Program-made: the position numbers and the translations under genes | Notes under the pieces: model-generated | Told to the model about the DNA's origin: nothing | The model's input: the letters and a program-made list of their open reading frames with translations, nothing else | The model's database searches: none | Shown: piece by piece, positions 25,129 to 33,850 of the stretch | How positions within the stretch are numbered: position 1 is the first letter of the stretch | How the letters are laid out: every line of letters begins with the position of its first letter | NCBI GenBank assembly: GCA_041920215.1 | Contig: JAYRSJ010000001.1 | Location: forward strand, 310,001-374,000 | From: JAYRSJ01 sp041920215 | Lineage (GTDB): Bacteria > Pseudomonadota > Gammaproteobacteria > Burkholderiales > Burkholderiaceae_C | Reading direction: 5' to 3' | DNA length: 64,000 bases

Positions 25129-26295
25129 TCAGGGCTGCTGGATCGCGCCGGGGTTGCGCGCCGGGCCCTTCAGGGCCTGCAGCTGGCGCGGGTGCTGGTA
25201 CTGCTGGGTGGGCTGCAGCTGCGCGAACAGCGACGCGACCCGGCCCCGCAGGGCCGAGTCGGGCGGCAGCGCATAGCCGCTGGCCGCGTCGAGCTCGTCC
25301 TGTGCTATGCGCGGATTGTTCTGCACCTGCCAGAGGCTGTCCTCGCTGATCCAGCCGCGGCCCGCAATCAGATTGTTGACGATGCGCACCCGAGCATTGC
25401 CGCCTTCGCGCACATGCAGCAGCGGCACGGGCATCCAGTGGCGGTTGATCAGGGTGTTGTGGAACAGATCGAGCTCGTTGACCGGCCAGTGGTAGCCCTC
25501 GGCGCCGTAGGACACCATCAGACGGTTCTCGGTGCCGGCGCTCTGTTCCAGCACATTGCCCAGCACCCGCGCCTTGCCGCCGTTCGGGAACTCCAGCTCA
25601 TAGCTGGCCGTGCCGCCCAGCTCGTCGGTGAGCCGGCTGTAGAGGATCTCGTTGTCGGCGGCCCGGCTCTTGAGCAGATGCCCCCCCTCCGCATGGTGGA
25701 AGTAGCTGTGGCTGACCTTGAGGCTGGCGATACGGCCCACATAGAGCAGATGGCTGAAGTTCTTGTGGCGATGGCCATGCGAGAACTCGCAGCCTTCCAC
25801 CACCAGCCTGGCCTTGGCATCGTTGCTGCCCAGTATGCAGGTCTCGTTGCGGGTGAAACGGCAGTCGCGCACCGTCAGGCTGCCCGTCTCCAGCCGTATG
25901 GCAGCGCCATTGGTGTCCCGCGCGCGCGCATCCTCGAAGTCGAAGCCACTGATCTCCATGCCCTCGGCCCGCACGACAAAAATACCCTTGCCCTCGGCAG
26001 CGGCCCCCTCGCCTATCAGGCGCACACGCCCGCCCAGCGCGACCAGCTGCAGCTCATTGCGCTTCCAGACCGCAACATCGCCGCGGTAGTCCCCGGCCAG
26101 CACCTCGATGCGATCGCCGGCCTGGGCCAGGCGCGCGGCCTGGGCCAGGCTTGCAAGCGGCTCGCCCGGCCCCACACGCAACACCCGCCTGGCCTGAGGC
26201 GCAGAGACCGGCGCGGCCGCCAGCGGCAGTGCGCCACTCAGCAGAGCCAGGCTCAGGAGACGGCGACGATATGAAGGGGCAGGGGCTTTGCGCAT
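25129..26295 (-). CDS. Exported right-handed parallel beta-helix repeat protein
   Basis: A 388-residue exported protein. The signal peptide includes YRRRLLSLALLSGALPLAAA with cleavage near residue 31. A PbH1/pectate-lyase-like solenoid follows: GDRIEVLAGDYRGDVAVWKR (about 60), VVRAEGMEISGFDFEDA, NGAAIRLETGSLTVRDCRFT, EGCEFSHGHRHKN, and KVSHSYFHHAEGGHLLKSRA. The repeating His/Asn/Asp-rich turns suggest carbohydrate binding or a polysaccharide lyase/epimerase-like fold, but no known catalytic set was recognised. The start at 26295 fits the signal peptide; the frame is open further upstream without a plausible start. It is divergent from the OYE gene over 110 nt. Confidence 0.85.
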   Translation of the reverse strand: MRKAPAPSYRRRLLSLALLSGALPLAAAPVSAPQARRVLRVGPGEPLASLAQAARLAQAGDRIEVLAGDYRGDVAVWKRNELQLVALGGRVRLIGEGAAAEGKGIFVVRAEGMEISGFDFEDARARDTNGAAIRLETGSLTVRDCRFTRNETCILGSNDAKARLVVEGCEFSHGHRHKNFSHLLYVGRIASLKVSHSYFHHAEGGHLLKSRAADNEILYSRLTDELGGTASYELEFPNGGKARVLGNVLEQSAGTENRLMVSYGAEGYHWPVNELDLFHNTLINRHWMPVPLLHVREGGNARVRIVNNLIAGRGWISEDSLWQVQNNPRIAQDELDAASGYALPPDSALRGRVASLFAQLQPTQQYQHPRQLQALKGPARNPGAIQQP

Positions 26296-26405
26296 CGTGG
26301 GCGTCGAGTCTAGCCGCAGCCGGCCGCGGCCAGATGTCAGCAAGAACAGCGACATTTCGCTACGCTGCGAGACTTTGCGCTCAAAGCACGCCCTGTCCAT
26401 CCGCC

Positions 26406-27479
26406 ATGCCCAGCCTCTTCGACCCTGTACAGATCGGTGAGCTCCAGCTCGCCAACCGCATCGTGATGGCGCCGCTGACACGCAGCCGCTCGCCCGGCCT
26501 GGCGGTCGGCGAGCTGGCCATCGAGTACTACCGCCAGCGCGCCAGCGCCGGCCTGATCATCAGCGAGGGCACCCAGGTGGCGCCCCAGGGCCAGGGCTAT
26601 CTCGATACGCCCGGCATCCACAGCGCCGAACAGATCCGGGCCTGGCGCCGGGTCACCGACGCGGTGCATGCCGCCGGCGGCAAGATCGCCGCCCAGCTCT
26701 GGCATGTGGGCCGGGTCTCGCATCGCCTGTTCCAGCCCGAGGGCGCAGCGCCGGTATCGTCCACGGCCCGCAGCGCTGGCGGCAAGACCTTCACCCACGA
26801 AGGTTTCGTGCCGGTGTCCGAGCCGCGCGCGCTGCGCAGCGAGGAGATTGCCGGCGTGGTCGCCCAGTACGTGCATGGCGCACGCTGTGCCATGGAAGCG
26901 GGCTTCGACGCGGTGGAGGTGCATGGCGCCAACGGCTATTTGATCGACCAGTTCCTGCGCGACAGCATCAACGACCGCAGCGATGCCTATGGGGGAGGCA
27001 TTGCCAATCGCTGCCGCTTCGCAGTCGAGGTGATGGCGGGCATTGCCGCGGCGATAGGGGGCGGTCGTGCCGGCATCCGGCTCTCGCCGGTGACGCCGGT
27101 CAACGGCGCCGGCCAGGACAGTGATCCGCAAGCCCTGTTCGACCATCTGGCCGGCGAACTGGCGGCACTGAAGCTGGCCTTTGTCCATGTCATCGAAGGG
27201 CAGACCGGCGGCGCGCGCGATATCGCGCCCTTCGACTACCAGGCGCTGCGCCGGCGCATCCAGGCGCCCTATATCGCCAACAACGGCTACAGCCGCGAGA
27301 TGGCCCTGGCCGCCGTGGCCGAGGGGCGTGCCGATCTGGTGGCCTTCGGCCGCGCCTTCATCAGCAACCCGGATCTGGTGCGACGCCTGCGCCTGAACGC
27401 CGCGCTGGCCGAGCCGGACCGCAGCAGCTTCTACGGCGGCGATGCACGCGGCTACACCGACTACCCGGCCCTGGCTTAA
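26406..27479 (+). CDS. Old Yellow Enzyme family alkene reductase (NemA-like)
   Basis: A 357-residue FMN-dependent TIM-barrel oxidoreductase that reduces activated C=C bonds and nitro compounds using NAD(P)H. The N-terminal NRIVMAPLTRSRS is typical, with Thr at about 25. QLWHVGRVSH is at about 97-106. The substrate-binding motif is VHGANGYLIDQFL, giving H173, N176 and the proton donor Y178. NNGYSREMAL and VAFGRAFISNPDLVRRL bind the FMN phosphate. It is the classical OYE type (N-ethylmaleimide reductase group), not the thermophilic type. Its stop overlaps the stop of the convergent MOSC gene. It is likely a detoxification enzyme. Confidence 0.93.
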   Translation: MPSLFDPVQIGELQLANRIVMAPLTRSRSPGLAVGELAIEYYRQRASAGLIISEGTQVAPQGQGYLDTPGIHSAEQIRAWRRVTDAVHAAGGKIAAQLWHVGRVSHRLFQPEGAAPVSSTARSAGGKTFTHEGFVPVSEPRALRSEEIAGVVAQYVHGARCAMEAGFDAVEVHGANGYLIDQFLRDSINDRSDAYGGGIANRCRFAVEVMAGIAAAIGGGRAGIRLSPVTPVNGAGQDSDPQALFDHLAGELAALKLAFVHVIEGQTGGARDIAPFDYQALRRRIQAPYIANNGYSREMALAAVAEGRADLVAFGRAFISNPDLVRRLRLNAALAEPDRSSFYGGDARGYTDYPALA

Positions 27480-28066
27480 ACCTGCGCCTTCAGCTTGCTG
27501 ACCTTGGCACGGAACAGTTCATTGATACCGACCTCGCGCGGCCCGGGCAGCAGTTCGCCGCGCTGCCCGGCTTGCAGACTGCCGGGCGTTTTGACCGCCA
27601 GATAGAAGCCGCACCAGCCGTTCTGCATCATCAGCTTGGCAGCCTGATTGAAGCCCATCACCGCGTTGAACTTGAAGCAGGGGAAGCGTGGCTCGCTGAC
27701 CACCAGTTCGGCATCGGGAAAGCGCAGCACATCGCCAATCCAGACCTGGCTCTCCAGCAGCCCCTGCAGGCTCAGGTTCTCACCCATCGCGCCATGCGGC
27801 AAGGCCTCGTCCCAGCCCGCCGCCCGGGCCTGGGCACGTACCGTCTGCCAGAAGGGGTAATGCTCGAGCGGATAGGCATAGACCGCCTTGGAAAGGCCGC
27901 CATGCACGCTCGGGTCGGCCTGCTCGTCGCCGGCCAGACCGGTCGGCCCCACCGCCACCGGGCCCTCCCGGCTCCGTTTGCGTATGCCGCTGAGTACCGA
28001 GCGGCCATCGTCGGTGACAAGCGCCGTCGCGACCGCGGTGTTGAGGCTGATCAGGCTGAGGGTCAT
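27476..28066 (-). CDS. MOSC domain protein (YiiM-like)
   Basis: A 196-residue MOSC-domain protein of the YiiM group. Relatives bind the molybdenum cofactor and reduce N-hydroxylated compounds. DEQADPSVHGGLSKAVYAYP (about 45-64), GENLSLQGL and the conserved cysteine in PRFPCFKFNAVMGF are typical. The start MTLSLISLNTAVATALV at 28066 fits the family; an upstream open frame covers only the pckG leader. It is convergent with the OYE gene by a 4-nt overlap of stop codons. A detoxification role of the N-hydroxylamine type is inferred from family. Confidence 0.9.
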   Translation of the reverse strand: MTLSLISLNTAVATALVTDDGRSVLSGIRKRSREGPVAVGPTGLAGDEQADPSVHGGLSKAVYAYPLEHYPFWQTVRAQARAAGWDEALPHGAMGENLSLQGLLESQVWIGDVLRFPDAELVVSEPRFPCFKFNAVMGFNQAAKLMMQNGWCGFYLAVKTPGSLQAGQRGELLPGPREVGINELFRAKVSKLKAQV

Positions 28067-28415
28067 AAATAGGGATTGTGGCAAATGTCGCGTCGATGAC
28101 CCTGTCCGCATCGAACATGACAGGTACAACATGAACCCATTCCGGAAACGCATAACCATGCATCCAGAGGGAGTTACGGGGAGATTACATTGGGGCGACA
28201 ATCCCTTTCCCGCCCGCCTCACCCGGCGCAGCGGCGATCCCGCCGGGCTCCATCCTGAGACTCGGCAAGTGCCTCTAGAAACTGGGCTGCGCTCCGACCG
28301 AGCCGGTGCCATGAGCGGCATTGGGCCAGGCCCGGCCAGAGCTGATGCTCGTGCGAGCAGTCACTTCGCTCCGAGCCTGCCCCAATCCTGCTTTCAAACT
28401 TGTATGGGACTTGCC
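28067..28415. other. 349-nt intergenic leader/promoter region between the MOSC gene and pckG
   Basis: No coding sequence is supported here: open frames that extend upstream from pckG lack ribosome-binding sites and family similarity. The left end (ATAAATAGGGATTGTGG) is AT-rich and probably holds the MOSC promoter. GGGATTGT near 28073 and ACAATCCC near 28198 are inverse copies. The right half is GC-rich with several short dyads. No known riboswitch was recognised. Confidence 0.5.
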
Positions 28416-30284
28416 ATGAACCAACCCGTGATGGAAGGGCTGCGCCTGAACGTGCCCGCCTATGTGAAGCATCAGCGCCTGATCGCCTGGGTCGCCGAGA
28501 TCGCCGCGCTGACCCAGGCTAAGGATGTCTACTGGTGCGACGGCAGCCAGGAAGAGTACGACCGCCTGTGCCAGCAGCTGGTGGAGGCCGGTACCTTCAA
28601 GAAACTGAATCCGGCCAAGCGCGCCAACAGCTATCTGGCTTGCAGCGACCCCAGCGACGTGGCCCGGGTGGAAGACCGCACCTTCATCTGCTCGCAGCAG
28701 AAGGAAGACGCCGGCCCGACCAACAACTGGATGGCTCCGGCCGAGATGCGCGCCCTGCTGCAGACCGGCGAAAACGCCTTGTTCAAGGGCGCCATGAAAG
28801 GCCGCACCCTGTACGTGGTGCCCTTCAGCATGGGCCCGATCGGTTCGCCGATCGCCCATATCGGCGTCGAGCTGTCCGACAGCCCCTATGTGGCCGTCAA
28901 TATGCGCATCATGACCCGCATGGGCCGCGCCGTGCTGGACGTGCTCGGTGCTGACGGTGTGTTCGTGCCCTGCGTGCATACGGTTGGCGCACCGCTGGAA
29001 GCCGGCCAGGCTGATGTCAAATGGCCCTGCAACAAGACCAAGTACATCGTCCACTATCCCGAGACCCGTGAGATCTGGTCCTACGGCTCGGGCTACGGCG
29101 GCAATGCACTGCTGGGCAAGAAATGCTTTGCGCTGCGCATCGCCTCGACCATGGGCCGCGATCAGGGCTGGCTGGCTGAGCACATGCTGATCCTCGGCCT
29201 GACCTCGCCCGAGGGCAAGAAATACCACTTCGCCGCCGCCTTCCCCAGCGCCTGCGGCAAGACCAACTTCTCGATGCTGATCCCGCCCGAGGCGCTGAAG
29301 GGCTGGAAGGTCACGACCGTCGGCGACGATATCGCCTGGATCAAGCCCGGCGCCGATGGCCGCCTCTATGCGATCAATCCGGAGGCCGGCTACTTCGGTG
29401 TTGCACCGGGCACCAACACGCTGACCAATTACAACTGCATGGCCAGCCTGCATCGCGATGTCATCTTCACCAACGTCGCGCTGACCGACGATGGCGATGT
29501 GTGGTGGGAGTCGATGACCGACACCCCGCCGGCGCATCTGATTGACTGGCAGGGCAAGGACTGGACCCCCGAGATCGCCAAGCAGACCGGCGCCAAGGCC
29601 GCCCACCCGAACGCACGTTTCACGGTCGCCGCGACCAACAACCCGGCGCTGGATCCGGACTGGAACAACCCCGCAGGCGTCGCGATCGACGGCTTCATCT
29701 TCGGGGGGCGCCGCTCCACCACCGTGCCGCTGGTCACCGAGGCACGCGACTGGGTGGAGGGCGTCTACATGGCCGCCACCATGGGTAGCGAAACCACAGC
29801 CGCCGCCGCCGGCCAACAGGGCGTGGTGCGCCGCGATCCCTTCGCGATGCTGCCCTTCATGGGCTACAACATGGCCGACTACTTCCAGCATTGGCTGGAT
29901 CTGGGGGCCAAGCTGAAAGCCTCGGGCGCCACGCTGCCCAAGATCTTCTGCGTCAACTGGTTCCGCAAGGGTGCAGACGGCAAGTTCGTCTGGCCCGGCT
30001 ATGGCGAGAACATGCGCGTGCTGAAGTGGATGCTCGACCGCGTCACCGGCAGTGGCCAGGGCGAGGAGCATGCTTTCGGCGTGACACCTCGCTACGAGGA
30101 CATCAACTGGACCGGCCTGGCCTTCAGCAAGGAGCAGTTCGAGGTGGCCACCCGCATCGACAAGGCCGACTGGGCAACCGAGATGAAGCTGCATGACGAG
30201 CTCTTCGCCCAACTCGCCTATCACCTGCCCGCCGAGCTGCCCGCCACCAAGGCCCGCATCGAAGCCCGTCTGGCGGCAGAGTAA
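28416..30284 (+). CDS. pckG: Phosphoenolpyruvate carboxykinase (GTP)
   Basis: Cytoplasmic gluconeogenic enzyme converting oxaloacetate and GTP to phosphoenolpyruvate. Its 622 residues match the GTP class, not the shorter ATP class. YVVPFSMGPIGSPIAHIGVE (about 130-149) is typical. The kinase-1a loop is FPSACGKTNFSML (about 277-289). Metal and mobile-lid segments include TVGDDIAWIK, FIFGGRRSTTVPLVTEARDW and FCVNWFRKGADGKF. The start MNQPVMEGLRLNVPAYVKH at 28416 is family-like. A perfect hairpin terminator follows at 30348. The gene has a rather lower GC content than its neighbours, as often seen for highly expressed genes. Confidence 0.97.
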   Translation: MNQPVMEGLRLNVPAYVKHQRLIAWVAEIAALTQAKDVYWCDGSQEEYDRLCQQLVEAGTFKKLNPAKRANSYLACSDPSDVARVEDRTFICSQQKEDAGPTNNWMAPAEMRALLQTGENALFKGAMKGRTLYVVPFSMGPIGSPIAHIGVELSDSPYVAVNMRIMTRMGRAVLDVLGADGVFVPCVHTVGAPLEAGQADVKWPCNKTKYIVHYPETREIWSYGSGYGGNALLGKKCFALRIASTMGRDQGWLAEHMLILGLTSPEGKKYHFAAAFPSACGKTNFSMLIPPEALKGWKVTTVGDDIAWIKPGADGRLYAINPEAGYFGVAPGTNTLTNYNCMASLHRDVIFTNVALTDDGDVWWESMTDTPPAHLIDWQGKDWTPEIAKQTGAKAAHPNARFTVAATNNPALDPDWNNPAGVAIDGFIFGGRRSTTVPLVTEARDWVEGVYMAATMGSETTAAAAGQQGVVRRDPFAMLPFMGYNMADYFQHWLDLGAKLKASGATLPKIFCVNWFRKGADGKFVWPGYGENMRVLKWMLDRVTGSGQGEEHAFGVTPRYEDINWTGLAFSKEQFEVATRIDKADWATEMKLHDELFAQLAYHLPAELPATKARIEARLAAE

Positions 30285-30347
30285 ACCGGAAAAGGCGCCC
30301 GGAAGCTGCCACGCGGCTTCCAGACCAAGCGGCGCACACGCAAAGAA

Positions 30348-30371
30348 AAAGCCCGCCGATCGGCGGGCTTT
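30348..30371. terminator. Bidirectional rho-independent terminator after pckG
   Basis: Perfect palindrome AAAGCCCGCCGATCGGCGGGCTTT (24 nt), written here as two halves AAAGCCCGCCGA and TCGGCGGGCTTT. It is preceded by an A-rich run and followed by TGTGCTTTG. It lies between the convergent pckG and the 79-residue gene and can serve both. Confidence 0.85.
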
Positions 30372-30406
30372 GTGCTTTGTGGCGCTCGACGTCGCGCGCT
30401 GGGCGC

Positions 30407-30646
30407 TCAGGCCCGGCGGCTGTTGGCAGCGCGCAGTTCAGCGGCGAAAGACGGCATGCTGCCCTCAACCTGCTGAGCCAGAGCCAACAGTTCGCGCTCG
30501 GCACGACGCTCGGCGGCCAGGGCGCGCTGGGCCTTGAGGCTCTCGATCAGACGCAGCCACAGGCGGGCTCCGATCGCGGTGAAGGAACCGCTGTGGCGGA
30601 CGCTGCGCTGCAGGGGCAGACCGAAGGTATGGGAAGCGACGCTCAT
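30407..30646 (-). CDS. Small hypothetical protein (79 aa)
   Basis: No family was recognised with certainty. The protein is basic at the N-terminus (MSVASHTFGLPLQRSVRHSG) and helical in the middle (LWLRLIESLKAQRALAAERR). It ends ELLALAQQVEGSMPSFAAEL, a tail seen in many small Burkholderiales proteins next to regulators (recollection). No signal peptide or membrane segment is evident. Support for coding: AGGACA ribosome-binding site 5 to 10 nt before the ATG, a -10 CATAAT at 30697-30692 with the CTAGGGTAAACCC motif directly upstream, and a terminator downstream. It is divergent from a LysR gene. Confidence 0.75.
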   Translation of the reverse strand: MSVASHTFGLPLQRSVRHSGSFTAIGARLWLRLIESLKAQRALAAERRAERELLALAQQVEGSMPSFAAELRAANSRRA

Positions 30647-30691
30647 GATCAGATGTCCTGTTGAAGTGCTCTTGTGGAGCTGATAGGTCGG

Positions 30692-30710
30692 ATTATGGGG
30701 TTTACCCTAG
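30692..30710 (-). promoter_or_regulatory. Promoter with CTAGGGTAAACCC motif for the 79-aa gene
   Basis: On the minus strand CTAGGGTAAACCC (30710-30698) is immediately followed by CATAAT (30697-30692), a good -10. The predicted leader is about 40 nt. The same 13-mer, with one change, precedes another small gene at 34284. Confidence 0.55.
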
Positions 30711-30712
30711 GA

Positions 30713-30761
30713 ATTCATCCAATGAATCCTTGGAATCATTGATATAAATAGTCTGTATATC
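30713..30761 (+). promoter_or_regulatory. Probable LysR operator: two inverted repeats
   Basis: IR1 is ATTCAT-CCA-ATGAAT (30713-30727). IR2 is GATATA-N9-TATATC (30741-30761), which contains a T-N11-A type LysR box. Both lie just upstream of the LysR start at 30775 in an AT-rich stretch. Autoregulation and control of the divergent 79-aa gene are plausible. Confidence 0.55.
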
Positions 30762-30774
30762 TTGAGCGCAGCGC

Positions 30775-31734
30775 ATGAACTTCCGCACCCTGGATCTGAA
30801 TCTGCTGAAGGTCTTCGACGCGGTCATGGCCGAGCGCAACCTGACCCGGGCGGCTGAGCGTCTGGCCATGACCCAGCCGGCTGTCAGCCACGCGCTGAAG
30901 CGCCTGCGTGAAGCCACCGGTGAGGAGCTGTTCGTGCGGCAGGCCTTCGGCATGAAGCCGACCTCGCGTGCCGAGGGCTTGTGGCCCGAGGTCAGGCTGG
31001 CCCTGGACCGGCTGCGCGCCGCGCTGGACCCGGGCGACTATCTGCCCGGACAGCAGGAGTACACCTTCCGCATCGCCATGGCGGATGCGACGGCCGCCCT
31101 GATCCTGCCGCCGCTGGTGGCGCAGCTGGAGCAGGCCCAGGCGCTGGCCAATGTGCATGTGCTGCCGCTGACCACCCGCGACCCGCGCAGCCTGCTGGAA
31201 CAGGGCGAGGCCGATTTCGCACTGGGCTACTTTCCGCAGGCGGTCGCTGCGCTGCAATCGCAGGGTGCGATGGCCGCCATCCGGCAGCACCGGCTCTATG
31301 AGAGTGAGTATGTCTGCGTGATGCGGCGCGGCCACCCCCTGGCCGAGCTGCCAATGGATCTTGAGCGCTATTGCACCGCCCACCATCTGCTGGTCAGTTT
31401 CTCGGGGCGGCCGCACGGCTTTGTCGACGAAGCCCTGGCAGCCCTCAACCGCAGCCGCCGCATCGTGCTAACGGTCAACCAGTTCTTCACCGCCGGTCGG
31501 GTGGTCGCGCAGAGCGATCTGCTGACCGTGCTGCCGGCCTCCTTTGTCGAGGCCACCGGCTACAAGGCCCAGCTGATCGAACGTCCGCTGCCCATGGCCC
31601 TGGCCAGGGTGCATGTGGACATGCTGTGGCATCTTCGCAATGAGGAACGCAGCGCGCAGCGCTGGATGCGGGCCCGCCTGCTCGAGGCTGCCCGGCTGGC
31701 GCATCCCGGCGATGCGGCGACAATGCAGGCATGA
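30775..31734 (+). CDS. LysR-family transcriptional regulator
   Basis: A 319-residue LysR-type regulator of the NodD/LeuO-like subgroup, with the start MNFRTLDLNLLKVFDAVMAE. The helix-turn-helix is at about 1-65 (RAAERLAMTQPAVSHALKRL). The effector domain starts near 95 (YTFRIAMADATAALILPPLV). The subgroup is inferred from the LDLNLL opening. It is divergent from a small unknown gene and overlaps the following UPF0149 gene by 4 nt, an unusual fusion of a regulator with a non-metabolic gene. Target and effector are unknown. Confidence 0.93.
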   Translation: MNFRTLDLNLLKVFDAVMAERNLTRAAERLAMTQPAVSHALKRLREATGEELFVRQAFGMKPTSRAEGLWPEVRLALDRLRAALDPGDYLPGQQEYTFRIAMADATAALILPPLVAQLEQAQALANVHVLPLTTRDPRSLLEQGEADFALGYFPQAVAALQSQGAMAAIRQHRLYESEYVCVMRRGHPLAELPMDLERYCTAHHLLVSFSGRPHGFVDEALAALNRSRRIVLTVNQFFTAGRVVAQSDLLTVLPASFVEATGYKAQLIERPLPMALARVHVDMLWHLRNEERSAQRWMRARLLEAARLAHPGDAATMQA

Positions 31735-32501
31735 GCACCATCGCCGACCTGACCGACGCCGAGTTCGCCGAACTCGACGAACTGCTTGCCACCACCCCCG
31801 CCCCGCTGCAGGCCCTCGATGCCTCGATGCTGGACGGCTATCTCTGCGGCGTGCTGGCCCAGCCGCGCCTGATCGAGATCGACGAGTGGCTGCCCAATAT
31901 CTTCGACTACGACGGCGGCCTGCTGCCTGCCGATGTCGACCCGCAATGGCTGGCTCGCATCCGCGCGCTGGTGGAGCGCCGCCACAAGGCGCTGAACCGC
32001 GCGATGCTGGAAGATGGCTGGTTCGACCCGGTGGTGCTGGACTTGGACGAGAGCGAGAACCCTGCTGACGAAGTGCCCCCGGCCGGCGAGGACGCAGAGG
32101 CCGCCGCGGCCCGTGCCAGCTATGCGGCGATGAGCCCGATTTCTCGCACCCTGATGCCCTGGGTGGCCGGTTTCCAGCATGCCTGCCTGTGCTTTCCTGA
32201 ACTCGCCGACATGCCCGACGACGCGGTGATGGCTGCGCTGGCACGTCTCTACCGCCACCTGCCTGCCGAAACGGACGAGGAAAAGGAAGTCATCGCCACG
32301 CTGGACCGCGAGCACCCGCTCAAGGACCTTGATGACGCCATTGAGGAGCTGGTCGTCACCGTCGCAGATCTCTGCGACCTGACCGAGCAGCATCGCTACC
32401 ACGTCGAGACGCTGAGGCGCGATGGCCCCAAGGTCGGCCGTAACGACCCCTGCCCCTGTGGCTCGGGCCGCAAGTACAAGCAGTGCCACGGCGCCAACTG
32501 A
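31731..32501 (+). CDS. UPF0149/YecA family protein with C-terminal SEC-C zinc motif
   Basis: A 256-residue protein. The UPF0149 (YgfB/YecA) domain spans about 5-190: ALDASMLDGYLCGVLAQP, IDEWLPNIFDYDGG, and SRTLMPWVAGFQHACLCFPE. An acidic linker leads to the C-terminal SEC-C zinc-binding motif NDPCPCGSGRKYKQCHG. SEC-C tails bind ribosomes or SecA-associated factors in characterised proteins (SecA, YecA), so a role at the ribosome or translocon is suggested. Translation starts in an ATGA overlap with the LysR stop. A second family member without SEC-C is encoded at 38931-39692. Confidence 0.9.
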   Translation: MSTIADLTDAEFAELDELLATTPAPLQALDASMLDGYLCGVLAQPRLIEIDEWLPNIFDYDGGLLPADVDPQWLARIRALVERRHKALNRAMLEDGWFDPVVLDLDESENPADEVPPAGEDAEAAAARASYAAMSPISRTLMPWVAGFQHACLCFPELADMPDDAVMAALARLYRHLPAETDEEKEVIATLDREHPLKDLDDAIEELVVTVADLCDLTEQHRYHVETLRRDGPKVGRNDPCPCGSGRKYKQCHGAN

Positions 32502-32526
32502 TCGCTCGGCCCAAGGTGGTCCGCTG

Positions 32527-33306
32527 ATGCGCCTGCAGCTGATCTCGGACCTGCACCTGGAAACCGAGGCGGTGGCGATCGAGCCCGCCACCGGCGCCGA
32601 TCTGCTGGTACTGGCCGGCGATATCGACAGCCGCTGGAGTGGTCTGCGCCAGTTCGCGGACTGGCCGGTACCCGTGCTCTTCGTACCCGGCAATCATGAG
32701 TACGACGGACGCGATTTCGACGCCGCGAATGCAGGCCTGCGCGAGCTGGCCGCCGAACTGGGCTTTGTGCTGCTGGACGACGAGGAATGCCTGCAGCTCG
32801 ATAGCGCAGGCCGTCGGGTGCGCTTTGTAGGCAGCACCCGCTGGAGCGATTTCGACCTCTTCGGTACCGCGGAGCGGACGCGCGCGATGCGTGCCGCCGG
32901 CTACTTCCAGCGCGTGATGGCGGCTACCCGCGGCGGTGCGCCTTTTGACGCCGCTGCCGTGCGCGAGCAGGGTCTGCGCTGCCGTGACTTTCTCGCTGCA
33001 GCTCTGGGCCGGGTAGAAAACGGACGGGATTGGGAGGCCACCGTGGCCATCACCCACTTCGCGCCCAGCCTGAGAAGCGCCGACCCGCGTTACGGCCGCC
33101 AACCCGGCACCGCCAGCTTCTGCAACAACGATGAAGCGCTGTTCGGCGGCGCCAGGCTATGGCTTCATGGCCATCTGCACTGCCGCCACGATTACCGTGT
33201 TGGCAGCACCCGTGTGGTCTGCAATGCGCGCGGGCATCAGCACAAGGGTGAGGCCGAGCACTGGCGCAGCGATTTCATCGTCGAGGTGTTCGCCAACGGC
33301 GATTGA
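32527..33306 (+). CDS. Calcineurin-like metallophosphoesterase
   Basis: A 259-residue metallophosphoesterase. All motif blocks are visible: ISDLHLET (DxH) near 6-13, LVLAGDIDSRW (GD) near 28, VPGNHEYD (GNHE) near 53, ITHFAP (H) near 175, and LWLHGHLHCRHDYRVGSTRV (GHLH) near 215. It is cytoplasmic (no signal peptide). The substrate may be a phosphodiester such as a cyclic nucleotide or a DNA-type ester; the sequence does not decide. It starts 25 nt after the UPF0149 gene and may be in the same transcript. Confidence 0.92.
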   Translation: MRLQLISDLHLETEAVAIEPATGADLLVLAGDIDSRWSGLRQFADWPVPVLFVPGNHEYDGRDFDAANAGLRELAAELGFVLLDDEECLQLDSAGRRVRFVGSTRWSDFDLFGTAERTRAMRAAGYFQRVMAATRGGAPFDAAAVREQGLRCRDFLAAALGRVENGRDWEATVAITHFAPSLRSADPRYGRQPGTASFCNNDEALFGGARLWLHGHLHCRHDYRVGSTRVVCNARGHQHKGEAEHWRSDFIVEVFANGD

Positions 33307-33376
33307 CGGCCATCAATTTTCCGACCGGCTCTTGTGTCAGACTTCCCCCCATACCCATCAGCTCAAGGAGTGAACG

Positions 33377-33799
33377 ATGAAGATTCTTGTCGCGGTTGAC
33401 GGCAGCGCCTACACCAAACGCATGCTGGCCTATCTGGCCGCCCATGATGAATGGCTGGGCGGCGCACATCAGTACACCGTGCTCCATTCGGTGCCGGCCG
33501 TGCCGCCGCGCGCTGCCGCCGTGCTCGACAAGGACGTGCTGAAGAGCTATTACGAAGACGAGGCCGAGAAGGTGCTCAAGACCATCCGCACCTTCTTCAA
33601 CAAACAGAAGATCCAGGCCGAGTTTGTCAGCAAGGTAGGCCCGGCTGCGGACGTGATCGCCAGCACGGCCAGCAAGGGCAAGTTCGACCTGCTGATGATG
33701 GGCTCGCACGGCCACAGCTCTCTGGGCAATCTGGTGATGGGCTCGGTCACCACCAAGGTCATGGCCCACAGCACCGTGCCGGTGCTGCTGGTGCGCTAA
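33377..33799 (+). CDS. Universal stress protein (ATP-binding type)
   Basis: A 140-residue single-domain UspA-superfamily protein. MKILVAVDGSAYTKRMLAYL is the N-terminal nucleotide-contact strand. The C-terminal GSHGHSSLGNLVMGSVTTKV matches the G-x2-G-x9-G-(S/T) ATP-binding signature, so it is of the ATP-binding class rather than the UspA class. CAAGGAG lies 8 nt before the start. It is preceded by a 70-nt gap from the phosphoesterase gene and probably has its own promoter, as stress-induced usp genes usually do. Confidence 0.94.
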   Translation: MKILVAVDGSAYTKRMLAYLAAHDEWLGGAHQYTVLHSVPAVPPRAAAVLDKDVLKSYYEDEAEKVLKTIRTFFNKQKIQAEFVSKVGPAADVIASTASKGKFDLLMMGSHGHSSLGNLVMGSVTTKVMAHSTVPVLLVR

Positions 33800-33843
33800 G
33801 CGCCAGCGCGCCCGTCGAGTCCGCCAAAGACTCGGGGGCGCTT
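33798..33843 (+). terminator. Hairpin after the universal stress protein gene
   Basis: The outer stem is AAGCGCC...GGCGCTT (33798-33804 with 33837-33843). The inner stem is CGAGTC...GACTCG (33816-33821 with 33829-33834). There is no long U-run, so termination is uncertain. Confidence 0.4.
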
Positions 33844-33850
33844 GCTTCGC

